In this document: one piece after another, positions 9,246-17,733 of the stretch
Numbering within the stretch: the stretch's first letter is position 1
Layout: every line of letters begins with the position of its first letter
Assembly (NCBI RefSeq): GCF_004348985.1
Contig: NZ_SMKW01000006.1
Location: 124,001-188,000 of the forward strand
Source of the DNA: Saccharopolyspora elongata
GTDB lineage: Bacteria > Actinomycetota > Actinomycetes > Mycobacteriales > Pseudonocardiaceae
DNA: 64,000 bases
Reading direction: 5' to 3'
The notes under the pieces: generated by a model
The model's input: only the letters and a program-made list of their open reading frames with translations
What the model was told of the DNA's origin: nothing
Databases searched by the model: none
Position numbers and translations under genes: made by a program

Positions 9246-10439
9246 ATGAGCCGAGGTGTTCGACGGCGGGAATTCGTCCGTTTTCGGGTTTGTGTTGCTG
9301 GTGTTGTTCTCGGGGCATTGGTCGGGATTGCCGGCTGCTCTCCGGGCGGCGGTGGGCAGGATGCCGCGCCGCCTCCGAAGCCCGCGCCGGTCGTCGACAT
9401 CACGGCTGCCGGGGGCGACCAGGTGAACCCCACCACGCCGATCGACGTGCGGGTTCAGAACGGCAAGCTCACCGCCGTCACCGTGACCAATCCCGACGGC
9501 AAGCAGGTCGCCGGGCAGATGGCCGACGGTCGGACGGGCTGGCGCACCACCGAGGTGCTCGCCTACGACAAGGTCTACGACGTGGCCGCCACGGTCGTCG
9601 ACGGCGACGGGACGAGCACCACGCAGCACAAGGCGATCCACACGCTCGCCCCCAAGGCGCAGGCCTACCCGAGCGTGGTCCCGGCGCCCTCCACCCACGA
9701 CGTGGGCGTCGGGCAGCCCATCGTCGTCCGGTTCGACCACGCCATCACCGACCGCGCCGCCGCGGAGAAGGCGCTGCAGATCAGCAGCGCTCCCGACCAG
9801 CCCGGCGGCTGGTACTGGATTTCCGACAAGGAAGTGCACTACCGGCCGCGGGACTACTGGCAGCCGGGCACCAAGATCACGTTGAAGATCAACCTCTACG
9901 GCGTCGACCTGGGCGGCGGGGTTTACGGGGAGACCGACCGCAGCATCGACTTCGCGGTGCACGATTCCTGGATCGCGAAGGCAGACGGCGGCACCGAGCA
10001 GATGCAGATCTTCCACAACGGTCAGCTCGTCAACACGATGCCCATCAGCATGGGCAAGGACATCACTCCGACCCACGTCGGCGCGCACGTCATCTCGGAC
10101 AAGCACCAGAAGTACACGATGGACTCCTGCACCTACGGCGTGTGCCCGCCCGACCCGAAGGCGTACCGGTCCGACGAGTTCTTCGCCGAACGCATCTCCA
10201 ACGACGGCGAGTTCGTGCACGAGAACCCGGCCAGCGTCGCGCAGCAGGGCAGCTCCAACGTCTCGCACGGCTGCATCAACCTCGACCAGGCCAACGCGCA
10301 GTGGTTCTTCGAGCACTTCGGGCTCGGCGACGTCGTCGAGGTCGCCAACTCCGGCGGCCCGGCGCTGCCGGTGTGGGACACCTACGGCGACTGGGCGTTG
10401 TCCTGGGACCAGTGGCAGGCCGGCAGCGCCCTCCACTAG
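9246..10439 (+). CDS. Lipoprotein L,D-transpeptidase (YkuD domain, LdtMt-like)
   Basis: 397-residue exported lipoprotein. A basic N-terminus and hydrophobic segment end in the lipobox GIAGC (Cys 31). Two Ig-like domains follow (about 45-235), then the YkuD catalytic domain with HENPAS and SHGCIN, whose Cys 343 is the nucleophile. These enzymes form 3-3 cross-links in peptidoglycan, and the architecture matches mycobacterial L,D-transpeptidases. It acts outside the membrane. About 225 bases without other features precede it. Confidence 0.92.
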   Translation: MSRGVRRREFVRFRVCVAGVVLGALVGIAGCSPGGGGQDAAPPPKPAPVVDITAAGGDQVNPTTPIDVRVQNGKLTAVTVTNPDGKQVAGQMADGRTGWRTTEVLAYDKVYDVAATVVDGDGTSTTQHKAIHTLAPKAQAYPSVVPAPSTHDVGVGQPIVVRFDHAITDRAAAEKALQISSAPDQPGGWYWISDKEVHYRPRDYWQPGTKITLKINLYGVDLGGGVYGETDRSIDFAVHDSWIAKADGGTEQMQIFHNGQLVNTMPISMGKDITPTHVGAHVISDKHQKYTMDSCTYGVCPPDPKAYRSDEFFAERISNDGEFVHENPASVAQQGSSNVSHGCINLDQANAQWFFEHFGLGDVVEVANSGGPALPVWDTYGDWALSWDQWQAGSALH

Positions 10440-10464
10440 CGGCGGCGTCGGTAGCCTCGTCCGG

Positions 10465-11163
10465 GTGATGGGAGTGGTCGAGCGGATCTGGCGGTACCCG
10501 ATCAAGTCGACCGGCGGTGAGCCGCTGCACCGGGTCGACGTCGATGCGCGGGGGCTGCTCGGGGACCGGCTCTTCGCGGTGCGCGACGCCGAGGGCAAGT
10601 TCGGGTCGGGGAAGAACACCCGCCGCTTCCGGCGGATGCCCGGCCTGCTGGAGCTGCGTTCCCGCTACCTGGACGACGCCGACGAGCCGGAGCTGCTGGA
10701 TCCGCACGGCACGGTCGTCGCGGACCCGACGGCCTACCTCCGCGGCTACCTAGGCCGCGACGACGTCGAGGTGGCGCGCGAGGCGGCCGTCTCCCACTTC
10801 GACCAGCTCCCGCTGAGCGTCCTGACCACCGCCACCCTCGACTGGGTGCGCTCGGCCGCCCCGGGCGTGCCGGTCGACGAGCGGCGCTTCCGGCCGAACC
10901 TCCTGGTTCGCACACCTCCGGGCACCCCGCCCTTCGCGGAGGACGAGTGGTTCGGGAGCAAGGCGCGGATCGGCGGCCTGTGCGTCGAGTTCGTGCGGTC
11001 CAGCGAGCGGTGCGCGATGGTCAACGAGGCCCAGCGGGACCTGCCGCACTCGGCGCAGGTGCTGCGGGCCATCGCCAAGGAGCACGACACCCGCCTGGAC
11101 GCGCTGGCGACGGTCGCGACCCCGGGACCGGTGCAGGTCGGGGACGCCGTCGTGCTCCTCTAG
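10465..11163 (+). CDS. MOSC domain protein
   Basis: 232-residue protein with an N-terminal beta-barrel segment (RIWRYPIKSTGGEPLHRVDVDARGLLGDRLFAVRD) and a C-terminal MOSC domain. The candidate conserved cysteine is in SSERCAMVNEAQR. MOSC proteins bind sulfur carriers or molybdenum cofactor; the reaction here is unknown. It starts at GTG 10465 followed directly by ATG. A second MOSC gene is at 52709-53431. Confidence 0.85.
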   Translation: MMGVVERIWRYPIKSTGGEPLHRVDVDARGLLGDRLFAVRDAEGKFGSGKNTRRFRRMPGLLELRSRYLDDADEPELLDPHGTVVADPTAYLRGYLGRDDVEVAREAAVSHFDQLPLSVLTTATLDWVRSAAPGVPVDERRFRPNLLVRTPPGTPPFAEDEWFGSKARIGGLCVEFVRSSERCAMVNEAQRDLPHSAQVLRAIAKEHDTRLDALATVATPGPVQVGDAVVLL

Positions 11164-11207
11164 CGCCTGCCGCGAAAGCAACGGCCGCCGGTTCCGCTGT
11201 TCAGGTG

Positions 11208-11251
11208 CCGTGTGCACTTTGTGTTGCTATAGCAGCACGAAATGCACACGG
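11208..11251. repeat. GCTATRGC-type hairpin element, copy 1
   Basis: CCGTGTGCACTTTGTG (11208-11223) pairs with 11236-11251 at 14 of 16 positions around TTGCTATAGCAG. It lies between convergent MOSC and carotenoid oxygenase genes. Related copies are at 38210-38257, 42363-42408 and 43644-43689. Confidence 0.8.
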
Positions 11252-11253
11252 GG

Positions 11254-12689
11254 TCAGCTGCCCGTCGGGACCCAGTTGCCGTGGAAGCCGTTGGGGACCC
11301 GGTCCGGGAGCCGGACCTCGGCCACCGTCTCCAGGGTTTCCGCGTCCAGCAGGAGCAGGTCGCTGCGCTCCTCCGCCGCCGAAAAACGCAGGCCATCAAG
11401 ACTCCGTCGTCCTCCGCCGCGTCCGGGGTCCTCGGCTCGAAGACGAACTCGCCGACCTGGTCGCCCTCGCCGAAGCTGCGGGTTTCCGTCTTCCCGGTCG
11501 TCATGTCGTGCTTGAGCAGGGTGTCGTCGCCGACCGCGTAGCCGTAGCGGTGGCGCTTGCCGACCAGCCGCTCGTCCACGCGCGGGAACTCCTGCAGGCG
11601 GTCGTCGAGGCGCTCCTCCCGGACCCGCCCGGACTTGAAGTCCACCGTCCAGCGGTCCAGCGTCGGGGCTCCCTCGGACGGGCCCTGCAGGTCCGCGTCG
11701 AAGACCTTCGCGTGCCGCACGATCTCCAGCACGAGGCCCGTTTCGGTCTCGTAGGCGTTCAGCGGGTGGAAGACGTAGCACGGCTCGACGTCGAACCAGC
11801 GGACGTCGCGCGCACCGCCGGAGCGCGGCATCACGCCGATCCGCGCCGGGTAGCGCGGGTTCCAGCGGTACGGGAACGACTGGTTCGCCGGGGTGAAGCG
11901 CGCCATCCGCGCCGTGATCGGGTCCGGCACCCGGACCCGGCCGATCAGCGCGGACACCACCAGCTGGGCCGGGCGGCGCAGCCACACCGGAACGGCGCCC
12001 TCGACCGCCTGGCGCGCGTCGAAGCTCACCGGCAGGTCGTAGAACACCACGTGGTTCTCGGTCAGCGAGAAGTCGTGCATCATCGGGCTGCCGGACACGG
12101 CCACGTCGACCGTGCGCCGGGCGCGCCCGTCCGCCCCGATCACCGAGTACTGCACCGTGTTGCCGCGGCCGAAGAAGTACGACACCGCGTGCAGTTCGCC
12201 GGTTTCCGGATCGCGCTTGGGGTGCGCGGTGTAGCCGCCCGGCAGCGTGCCGTCGAAGTCGCACGGGCCGACGGTGTCCAGCTCGTCGGTCAGCTCGTAG
12301 TTCGTCGCCCCGGCCTCGACCAGGGCGAGCGTGCGCCCGGCGTGGCCGATGATGTTGGTGTTCGCGCCGAGGACGTCGAGGCCGGCGCGGGGGTTGCGGG
12401 GGCGCGGCGGTTCGCCGAGCGCCTGGGTGACGGCGGGGGAGCGGACCCAGCGGTTGCGGTACCACTCGGCCTTCCCGTCGCGGAGCCGGATGCCGTGCAC
12501 CATCCCGTCGCCCATGAACCAGTTGTAGGTGTCCGGGTCGATCTCGGAGATCGGGTTGGGGCCGTTGCGCAGGTAGCGGCCGTCGAGGTGGTCGGGGATC
12601 TCGCCGATGACGGGCAGGGCGGTGCAGGAGCGCTCCTGCCGGATCGGTGCGTAGTTGCCCTGCGTGAACGGGTTTTCCATGGTGAACAC
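11254..12689 (-). pseudogene. Carotenoid oxygenase (retinal pigment epithelial family), frameshifted near the 3' end
   Basis: Carotenoid cleavage dioxygenase, about 478 residues if the frame is restored. Three iron-ligand histidine regions are in the main frame: GGYTAHPKRD, SGSPMMHDFSLTENH and YVFHPLNAYE. At the A5 run 11382-11386 (T5 on the coding strand) the frame breaks. The expected tail, with ERSDLLLLDAETLETVAEVRL and the fourth histidine in GFHGNWVP, continues in the -1 frame to a stop at 11254. One extra base in the run would restore it. As written, translation runs on to 11160 with unrelated residues and lacks the fourth ligand. Sequencing error in the homopolymer is possible. AGGAGGG precedes the ATG at 12689. 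Confidence 0.85.
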
Positions 12690-12706
12690 CCTCCTGCGAG
12701 GTTGTG

Positions 12707-12736
12707 TAACGCCGTTATGAAACGGTAACGGCGTTA
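12707..12736. promoter_or_regulatory. Tandem TAACGNCGTTA operators upstream of the carotenoid oxygenase
   Basis: TAACG-C-CGTTA (12707-12717) and TAACG-G-CGTTA (12726-12736) are perfect dyads with centres 19 bases apart, immediately upstream of the oxygenase start. Short paired dyads of this kind are typical of TetR-type repressor sites. No matching regulator is adjacent, so the binding protein is unknown. Confidence 0.7.
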
Positions 12737-12833
12737 TCGAACAGGAGCAACGGCCGATCGGGGCCGGATCGCGGTGTGATGCCGCTCGCCCCGGTGTGAA
12801 CTTGAGTCGTTCCAGAAGCTAACTTCAGCAGTC

Positions 12834-13592
12834 GTGTTCACGGATTGGCTCGAACTGGCGCTGCTCGTCGTCGTCGGCTTCCTGTCCGGCGCGATCAACG
12901 CCGTGGCCGGCGGCGGATCCCTGCTGGTCTTCCCGGCCCTGCTGGCGACCGGGATGTCGCCGCTGGTGGCCAACGTGACTAACTCGGTGGCGCAGGGGCC
13001 CGGATTCGTCGGAGCCGCGATCAGCCAGCGCAAGGACCTCACCGGCACGCCGCGGCGGGTGTGGCTGACCACGGTGGCCGCGGCCGTCGGATCGGCGCTG
13101 GGCTGCGTGCTGCTGATGGTCCTGCCGGGCAAGGTGTTCGACGCCGTGGTGCCCGCGCTGGTGGGGCTGTCCGCCGTGCTGATGGCATTCCAGAACACCA
13201 TCCGCAAGTGGCTGGGCACGCCCGGCGAGGACGCCCCGGACCGCACCGTGCTGCTGACGGTGGGAATCTTCCTGGCTTCGATCTACGGCGGCTACTTCGG
13301 CGGCGCGCGCAGCGTCATCCTGATCGCGATCCTGGTGCTGGCCGCCACCGACACCATGCGGCGGCTCAACGCGCTGAAGAGCTGGCTGGGGATGATCGGC
13401 AGCGCCGTGACGCTGGTCGTCTACGCGCTGATCGCGCCGGTGGACTGGATCGCGGTGCTGATGCTGGTGCCCACCACGGTGCTCGGCGGCTTCATCGGCG
13501 GGAAGCTGGCCCAGAAGCTGCCGTCGAACCTGCTGCGCTACCTGGTGGTGGTGATCGCCGCCGGAGTGGCGATCTACATGGCCCTCGACTGA
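12834..13592 (+). CDS. TauE/SafE family membrane transporter
   Basis: 252-residue membrane protein with seven to eight hydrophobic segments and the two family repeats: GFLSGAINAVAGGGSLLVFPALLATGMSP at the N-terminus and ASIYGGYFGGARSVILIAILVL in the second half. Members export or import sulfonates, sulfite or other small anions; the substrate here is not clear. It is divergent from the carotenoid oxygenase and has a GTG start. Confidence 0.88.
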   Translation: MFTDWLELALLVVVGFLSGAINAVAGGGSLLVFPALLATGMSPLVANVTNSVAQGPGFVGAAISQRKDLTGTPRRVWLTTVAAAVGSALGCVLLMVLPGKVFDAVVPALVGLSAVLMAFQNTIRKWLGTPGEDAPDRTVLLTVGIFLASIYGGYFGGARSVILIAILVLAATDTMRRLNALKSWLGMIGSAVTLVVYALIAPVDWIAVLMLVPTTVLGGFIGGKLAQKLPSNLLRYLVVVIAAGVAIYMALD

Positions 13593-13594
13593 CG

Positions 13595-13749
13595 GGTTCC
13601 AATTTTAGGCAAAATCGGAACCACCTGAGCCGTGGCGAGGCTCGCGTGGGCGCCGGGGAAGCTTCCCAATTTTAGGCAAAATCGGAAATCCCCGAGCCGT
13701 GGCGAGGCCCGTGTGGACGGGCGGGCTCCAATTTCAGGCGAAATCGGAG
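13595..13749. repeat. Three tandem AT-rich hairpins with a shared GC-rich spacer
   Basis: Hairpins at 13595-13622, 13663-13687 and 13726-13749 have the core AATTTTAGGCAAAATC or AATTTCAGGCGAAATC. The spacers share GAGCCGTGGCGAGGC. The unit period is 67 then 61 bases. The array fills the gap between convergent TauE and peroxiredoxin genes. Confidence 0.85.
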
Positions 13750-13789
13750 GGGGCTTCGGAGGGCACCGGCCGGGTCGGTGCCCAACGGA

Positions 13790-14263
13790 TCAGACCCCGA
13801 GGTCCTTGCGGAGCCGGTCCACGTGGCCCGTCGCCTTCACGTTGTACAGCGCCTTGGCGATCTTGCCCTCCGGGTCCACCACGAAGGTCGACCGGATCAC
13901 GCCCTGCACCGTCTTGCCGTAGTTCTGCTTCTCGCCGAACGCGCCCCACGCCGTCATCACGGACTTGTCCGCGTCCGCCAGCAGCGGGAAGGTCAGGCCC
14001 TCCTCGTCGCGGAACTTCGCCAGCTTCGCCGGCTGGTCCGGGGAGATCCCGAGGACGTCGAAGCCCGCGTCGTTGAGCACCGCCAGGCTGTCCCGGAAGT
14101 CGCAGGCCTCCTTGGTGCAGCCGGGCGTGCTCGCCGCCGGGTAGAAGTAGACCACCACGGACCGGCCGCGGTAGTCGCCCAGGGACACGGTGTTGCCGTC
14201 GGCGTCCTGCAGCGCGAATTCGGGTGCCTTGTCGCCGGTCGAGAGTCGATTCTGTTCGCTCAT
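13790..14263 (-). CDS. bcp: Thioredoxin-dependent peroxiredoxin (Bcp/PrxQ)
   Basis: 157-residue Bcp-type peroxiredoxin that reduces peroxides with thioredoxin. The peroxidatic Cys is in STPGCTKEACDFRD (Cys 49), with the resolving Cys five residues later (Cys 54), as in atypical 2-Cys PrxQ. The start is the ATG at 14263 (MSEQNRLSTGDKAPEF); the open frame upstream is not conserved in appearance. Confidence 0.95.
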   Translation of the reverse strand: MSEQNRLSTGDKAPEFALQDADGNTVSLGDYRGRSVVVYFYPAASTPGCTKEACDFRDSLAVLNDAGFDVLGISPDQPAKLAKFRDEEGLTFPLLADADKSVMTAWGAFGEKQNYGKTVQGVIRSTFVVDPEGKIAKALYNVKATGHVDRLRKDLGV

Positions 14264-14316
14264 GCTCCCGACGCTATCCGATGCTCCCGACCGGCTCGTG
14301 GCCGGTGAAGCGACCA

Positions 14317-14484
14317 TCACTCGCGGGCGAGCTCGCCGGTCGCCGGGGTCAGCTGCGAGACCTGGGTGATCTGCGGCCCGGCCGGCGTCTGATCCGCTGT
14401 CGCGAGAAACCCGCCGACGAGCAGTCCGGCGACCGCAGAGGCGGTCAGGGCCAGCGCGCAGGTGGTGTACAGGCGGATGGACAC
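14317..14484 (-). CDS. Small exported or membrane protein
   Basis: 55-residue protein starting at GTG 14484, with GGAAGG upstream. It begins SIRLYTTCALALTASAVAGLLVGGFLA, a signal-peptide or single membrane segment, followed by a short polar tail rich in Thr and Gln. I do not recognise a family. The ribosome binding site and position 53 bases ahead of bcp on the same strand support it being real. Confidence 0.5.
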   Translation of the reverse strand: MSIRLYTTCALALTASAVAGLLVGGFLATADQTPAGPQITQVSQLTPATGELARE

Positions 14485-14669
14485 CGCGATTTCCTTCCGG
14501 TGGCAGGGGATTGGCGACGATGGAACGTCGACGTGATGCTGATCGACTTCGCCGCCCGGTTCGTTACCGATGTCCCCCGTACGGGTTATCGGCGGTTTCG
14601 AGTTGCAGGTCGCGGGCACCCCGCGTAGACGGGTGGGTGGCCCGCTCCACCGACCGCCGGAGGATCACC

Positions 14670-16403
14670 ATGCCCACCGTCGCCGACCAGTTCATCGAAG
14701 TGCTCGTGCAAGCAGGCGTCCGCCGGATCTACGGCATCGTCGGGGACAGCCTCAACCCGGTGGTCGATGCGGTTCGCCGCACCGACGGCATCGAGTGGGT
14801 GCACGTGCGCCACGAGGAGACCGCGGCGTTCGCGGCCAGCGCCGAGGCGCAGCTGACCGGGCGGCTGGCGGTGTGCGCGGGCAGTTGCGGGCCGGGCAAC
14901 CTGCACCTGATCAACGGCCTGTTCGACGCGCACCGCAGCGGCGCCCCGGTGCTGGCGCTCGCCTCGCACATCCCGTCCGAGCAGATCGGGACCGGGTTCT
15001 TCCAGGAAACCCATCCCGAGGAGCTGTTCAACGAGTGCAGCCACTTCTGCGAGCTGCTCTCGCAGCCCGAGCAGATGCCGCGCCTGCTGCGCACCGCGAT
15101 CCAGACCGCGTCCGGCCGGCGCGGGGTCTCGGTGCTGGTGCTGCCGGGCGACGTCGCGCAGAAGTCGGCCGCCCGGCCCACCGGCCGCGGCATCGTCGAG
15201 TGCGAGCCGCCCGTCGTGGTGCCGTCGGAGGACCAGGTGGCCGCGCTCGCGGAGAAGCTGAACGCCGCCCAGCGGCCGATGTTGTTCTGCGGTTCGGGGA
15301 CTCGCGGCGCGCACCGGGAGGTCATGGAGCTCGCCGGGCGGCTGAACGCGCCGGTCGGGCATGCGCTGCGGGGCAAGGAATGGATCCAGTACGACAACCC
15401 CTTCGACGTCGGGATGAGCGGGCTGCTCGGCTACGGCGCCTGCTACGACGCGATGCACCGCGCGGACCTGGTCGTGCTGCTGGGCACCGACTTCCCGTAC
15501 GACAACTTCCTGCCGCAGGCCAACACCGTGCAGGTGGACATCGAACCCGCGCACCTGGGGCGGCGCACGGTCCTGGACCTGGCCGTGCACGGCGACGTCG
15601 GGGAGACCATCCGCGCCGTGCTGCCGCGCGTTTCGCAGAAGGCGGACCGGTCCTTCCTGGACCGGATGCTGCGCGAGCACGCAGGCCAGCTGGAGCGCGT
15701 CGTCGACGCCTACACGCGGAACGTCGAGACGCAGGTGCCGATCCACCCGGAGTACGTCGCCGACGTCCTCGACGACCTCGCCGCCGACGACGCCGTGTTC
15801 ACAGTGGACACCGGGATGTGCAACGTGTGGGCGGCCCGCTACATCACGCCGAACGGCCGGCGGCGGGTGCTCGGCTCCTTCGTGCACGGTTCGATGGCCA
15901 ACGCGCTGCCGCAGGCCATCGGGGCGCAGATCGCCGATCCGGGGCGCCAGGTGATCTCGATGTCCGGCGATGGCGGGCTGTCCATGCTGCTCGGCGACCT
16001 GCTGACGCTGCGCACCCACCGGTTGCCGGTGAAGGTCGTGGTCTTCAACAACTCCTCGCTGGGCATGGTGAAGCTGGAGATGCTGGTCGACGGGCTGCCC
16101 GACTTCGGCACCGACCACGACCACGTCGACTTCGCCGCGCTGGCCGCGGCCGCCGGGATGCACTCGGTGCGGGTGGAGAAGCCCGGCGAGGTGCGCGACG
16201 CGCTGGCCGACGCGTTGGGCCGGCCGGGTCCGGCGCTGGTGGACGTGGTGACCGATCCCAACGCGCTGTCGATCCCGCCGCGCATCACCGGTGACCAGGT
16301 GAAGGGGTTCGCGCTCGCAGTCAGCCGCACGGTCCTCTCCGGCGGAGTGGGCAAGATGGTGCAGCTCGCGCGCAGCAACCTGCGCAACGTGCCGCGGCCG
16401 TAG
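14670..16403 (+). CDS. Thiamine pyrophosphate enzyme, PoxB-like pyruvate oxidase/dehydrogenase
   Basis: 577-residue ThDP-dependent enzyme with the three standard domains. The N-terminal PYR domain has the glutamate in HVRHEETAAFAASAEA, the middle domain binds FAD or is vestigial, and the C-terminal domain has the ThDP motif GDGGLSML through VVVFNN. The best resemblance is to pyruvate:quinone oxidoreductase (PoxB), which converts pyruvate to acetate at the membrane. Other family members (acetolactate synthase-like) remain possible. ATG 14670 follows GGAGGATCACC. Confidence 0.85.
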   Translation: MPTVADQFIEVLVQAGVRRIYGIVGDSLNPVVDAVRRTDGIEWVHVRHEETAAFAASAEAQLTGRLAVCAGSCGPGNLHLINGLFDAHRSGAPVLALASHIPSEQIGTGFFQETHPEELFNECSHFCELLSQPEQMPRLLRTAIQTASGRRGVSVLVLPGDVAQKSAARPTGRGIVECEPPVVVPSEDQVAALAEKLNAAQRPMLFCGSGTRGAHREVMELAGRLNAPVGHALRGKEWIQYDNPFDVGMSGLLGYGACYDAMHRADLVVLLGTDFPYDNFLPQANTVQVDIEPAHLGRRTVLDLAVHGDVGETIRAVLPRVSQKADRSFLDRMLREHAGQLERVVDAYTRNVETQVPIHPEYVADVLDDLAADDAVFTVDTGMCNVWAARYITPNGRRRVLGSFVHGSMANALPQAIGAQIADPGRQVISMSGDGGLSMLLGDLLTLRTHRLPVKVVVFNNSSLGMVKLEMLVDGLPDFGTDHDHVDFAALAAAAGMHSVRVEKPGEVRDALADALGRPGPALVDVVTDPNALSIPPRITGDQVKGFALAVSRTVLSGGVGKMVQLARSNLRNVPRP

Positions 16404-16422
16404 GCCGCCGTTTCGCGACCGA

Positions 16423-16459
16423 GCGGCGCCCCGTCCTGCGAGCCAGGGCGGGGCGCCGC
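16423..16459 (+). terminator. GC-rich hairpin after the PoxB-like gene
   Basis: GCGGCGCCCCG (16423-16433) pairs perfectly with CGGGGCGCCGC (16449-16459), 20 bases after the stop. The rest of the gap to the next gene shows no further feature. Confidence 0.6.
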
Positions 16460-16629
16460 CGTGTTCGCGCCGCGCGGTTTCGCTTGCCCGCCACGGCGAA
16501 CGTGAGCCCGGCAAGCCGCAATTCGGGTGACGCCCATTCGGCGCAATCCCTGGAATATGCCGGTAACCCTTCTGTCGTAAGGGTGATGGGGTGGTGACGC
16601 AATGTGGGGTTGCGTGGAGTATGGGGATC

Positions 16630-17478
16630 ATGACAGTCAGTCCCACGGTGCGGCGTCGTCGTCTCGCCGCCGAATTGCGGCGGCTGCGGGCGCAGGCCGA
16701 GGTCACCCAGCAGCAGGCCGCCACCCACCTCGGTTGCACGCAGGCGAAGATCGGGCGCTTCGAAACCGCGAAGCGGTCGCCTTCGGTCGGTGATGTCTCG
16801 GCATTGCTGGACTTCTACGGGGTGGACGGGGCCGAGCGGGATCAGCTGATCAACCTGGCGCGAGATGCCAGGAAGCGCGGATGGTGGCATTCGTACAGCG
16901 ATGTCCTGCCGGAGTGGTACGAGACCTATGTGGGGCTCGAAGCCGAAGCTTCGTCAATTGACACGTACGAGTCCGAGGCCATTCCCGGACTGCTCCAAAC
17001 GCGTGAATACGCCTATGCGCTGACCAAGGCCACGCTCATTCGGGCGGATGATTCGGAAATTACTCGAAGAGTAGATCTCCGAATACAGCGCCAGCAGCGG
17101 GTCGTCGGGGCGAACCCGCTGGAGCTGTGGGCGGTCGTCGGGGAAGCGGCGTTGCGCCGGTGCGTCGGTGGCAACGGCGTGTTGCGCCGCCAGCTGGAAC
17201 ACGTGCTCAAGCTGGTGGAAATGCCGCACGTGACGCTGCAGGTGATGCCGTTGGACGCGGGTGCCCATCCCGCCCAGGCCGGTCCGTTCGTCATCCTGCG
17301 CTACTCGAATAACGTCGATCCGGACGTGGTTTATCTGGAAACACATGTGGGCGGGCTTTACCTCGAAAGGGAGATCGAGCTATCGAACTACGTGATGATG
17401 ATGGACCATTTACGCGCGCATGCGGTAGACCCTGAGGGTTCCGTGAAACTCCTCCAACAACGTATAGGAGAGCTGTAG
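16630..17478 (+). CDS. XRE-family regulator with DUF5753 domain, second copy
   Basis: 282-residue HTH plus DUF5753 protein. The HTH is RRLRAQAEVTQQQAATHLGCTQAKIGRFETAKRSPS, and the DUF5753 marker is EAEASSIDTYESEAIPGLLQTREYAYAL. It is clearly diverged from the copy at 7733-8575. ATG 16630 is preferred; ATG 16621 is an alternative. It sits directly against a DUF397 gene. No dyad as clear as that at 7629 is seen upstream. Confidence 0.9.
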   Translation: MTVSPTVRRRRLAAELRRLRAQAEVTQQQAATHLGCTQAKIGRFETAKRSPSVGDVSALLDFYGVDGAERDQLINLARDARKRGWWHSYSDVLPEWYETYVGLEAEASSIDTYESEAIPGLLQTREYAYALTKATLIRADDSEITRRVDLRIQRQQRVVGANPLELWAVVGEAALRRCVGGNGVLRRQLEHVLKLVEMPHVTLQVMPLDAGAHPAQAGPFVILRYSNNVDPDVVYLETHVGGLYLEREIELSNYVMMMDHLRAHAVDPEGSVKLLQQRIGEL

Positions 17479-17670
17479 ATGTCAAGCATCACCGACTGGC
17501 GCACCAGCACCCGCACCCAGGGGCAGGGCCAGTGCGTCGAAGTCGGCTTCGGTTCCGACCACGTCGGAGTTCGCGACACCAAGAATCGCGCCGCCGGTCA
17601 GCTCACCGTTGCGGTGCAGCGCTGGCACGAGTTCGTGCGCGGCCTGAAGCACGGTTGCTTCGACTCCTGA
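17479..17670 (+). CDS. DUF397 protein paired with the second XRE regulator
   Basis: 63-residue DUF397 protein (WRTSTRTQGQGQCVEVGFG...VGVRDTKNRAAGQLTVAVQRWHEFV). Its ATG follows the XRE stop without a gap, and AGGAGAG lies 7 bases upstream. Function is unknown. Confidence 0.88.
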   Translation: MSSITDWRTSTRTQGQGQCVEVGFGSDHVGVRDTKNRAAGQLTVAVQRWHEFVRGLKHGCFDS

Positions 17671-17676
17671 CCAGCA

Positions 17677-17708
17677 GTGGCTCCGCTCCCGGGGAAGAGC
17701 GGAGCCAC
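17677..17708. terminator. Bidirectional hairpin terminator
   Basis: GTGGCTCCGCTC (17677-17688) pairs with GAGCGGAGCCAC (17697-17708), a perfect 12-base stem with an 8-base loop, between the convergent DUF397 and PH-domain genes. Confidence 0.75.
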
Positions 17709-17733
17709 CATCACCGAACCGGTTCCCGGCAGG

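Noticed and set aside
11160-11385. The in-frame extension of the carotenoid oxygenase to 11160 as a genuine C-terminus
   Set aside because: Residues after the T run are Arg/Ser/Trp-rich and unrelated to the family, while the -1 frame gives the exact expected ending.
13595-13749. CRISPR array
   Set aside because: Only three units, hairpins are palindromic with varying arms, spacers are themselves similar, and no cas genes are present anywhere in the window.
14586-16739. A 717-codon antisense frame over the PoxB-like gene
   Set aside because: Shadow of the ThDP enzyme; no start signal or domain.
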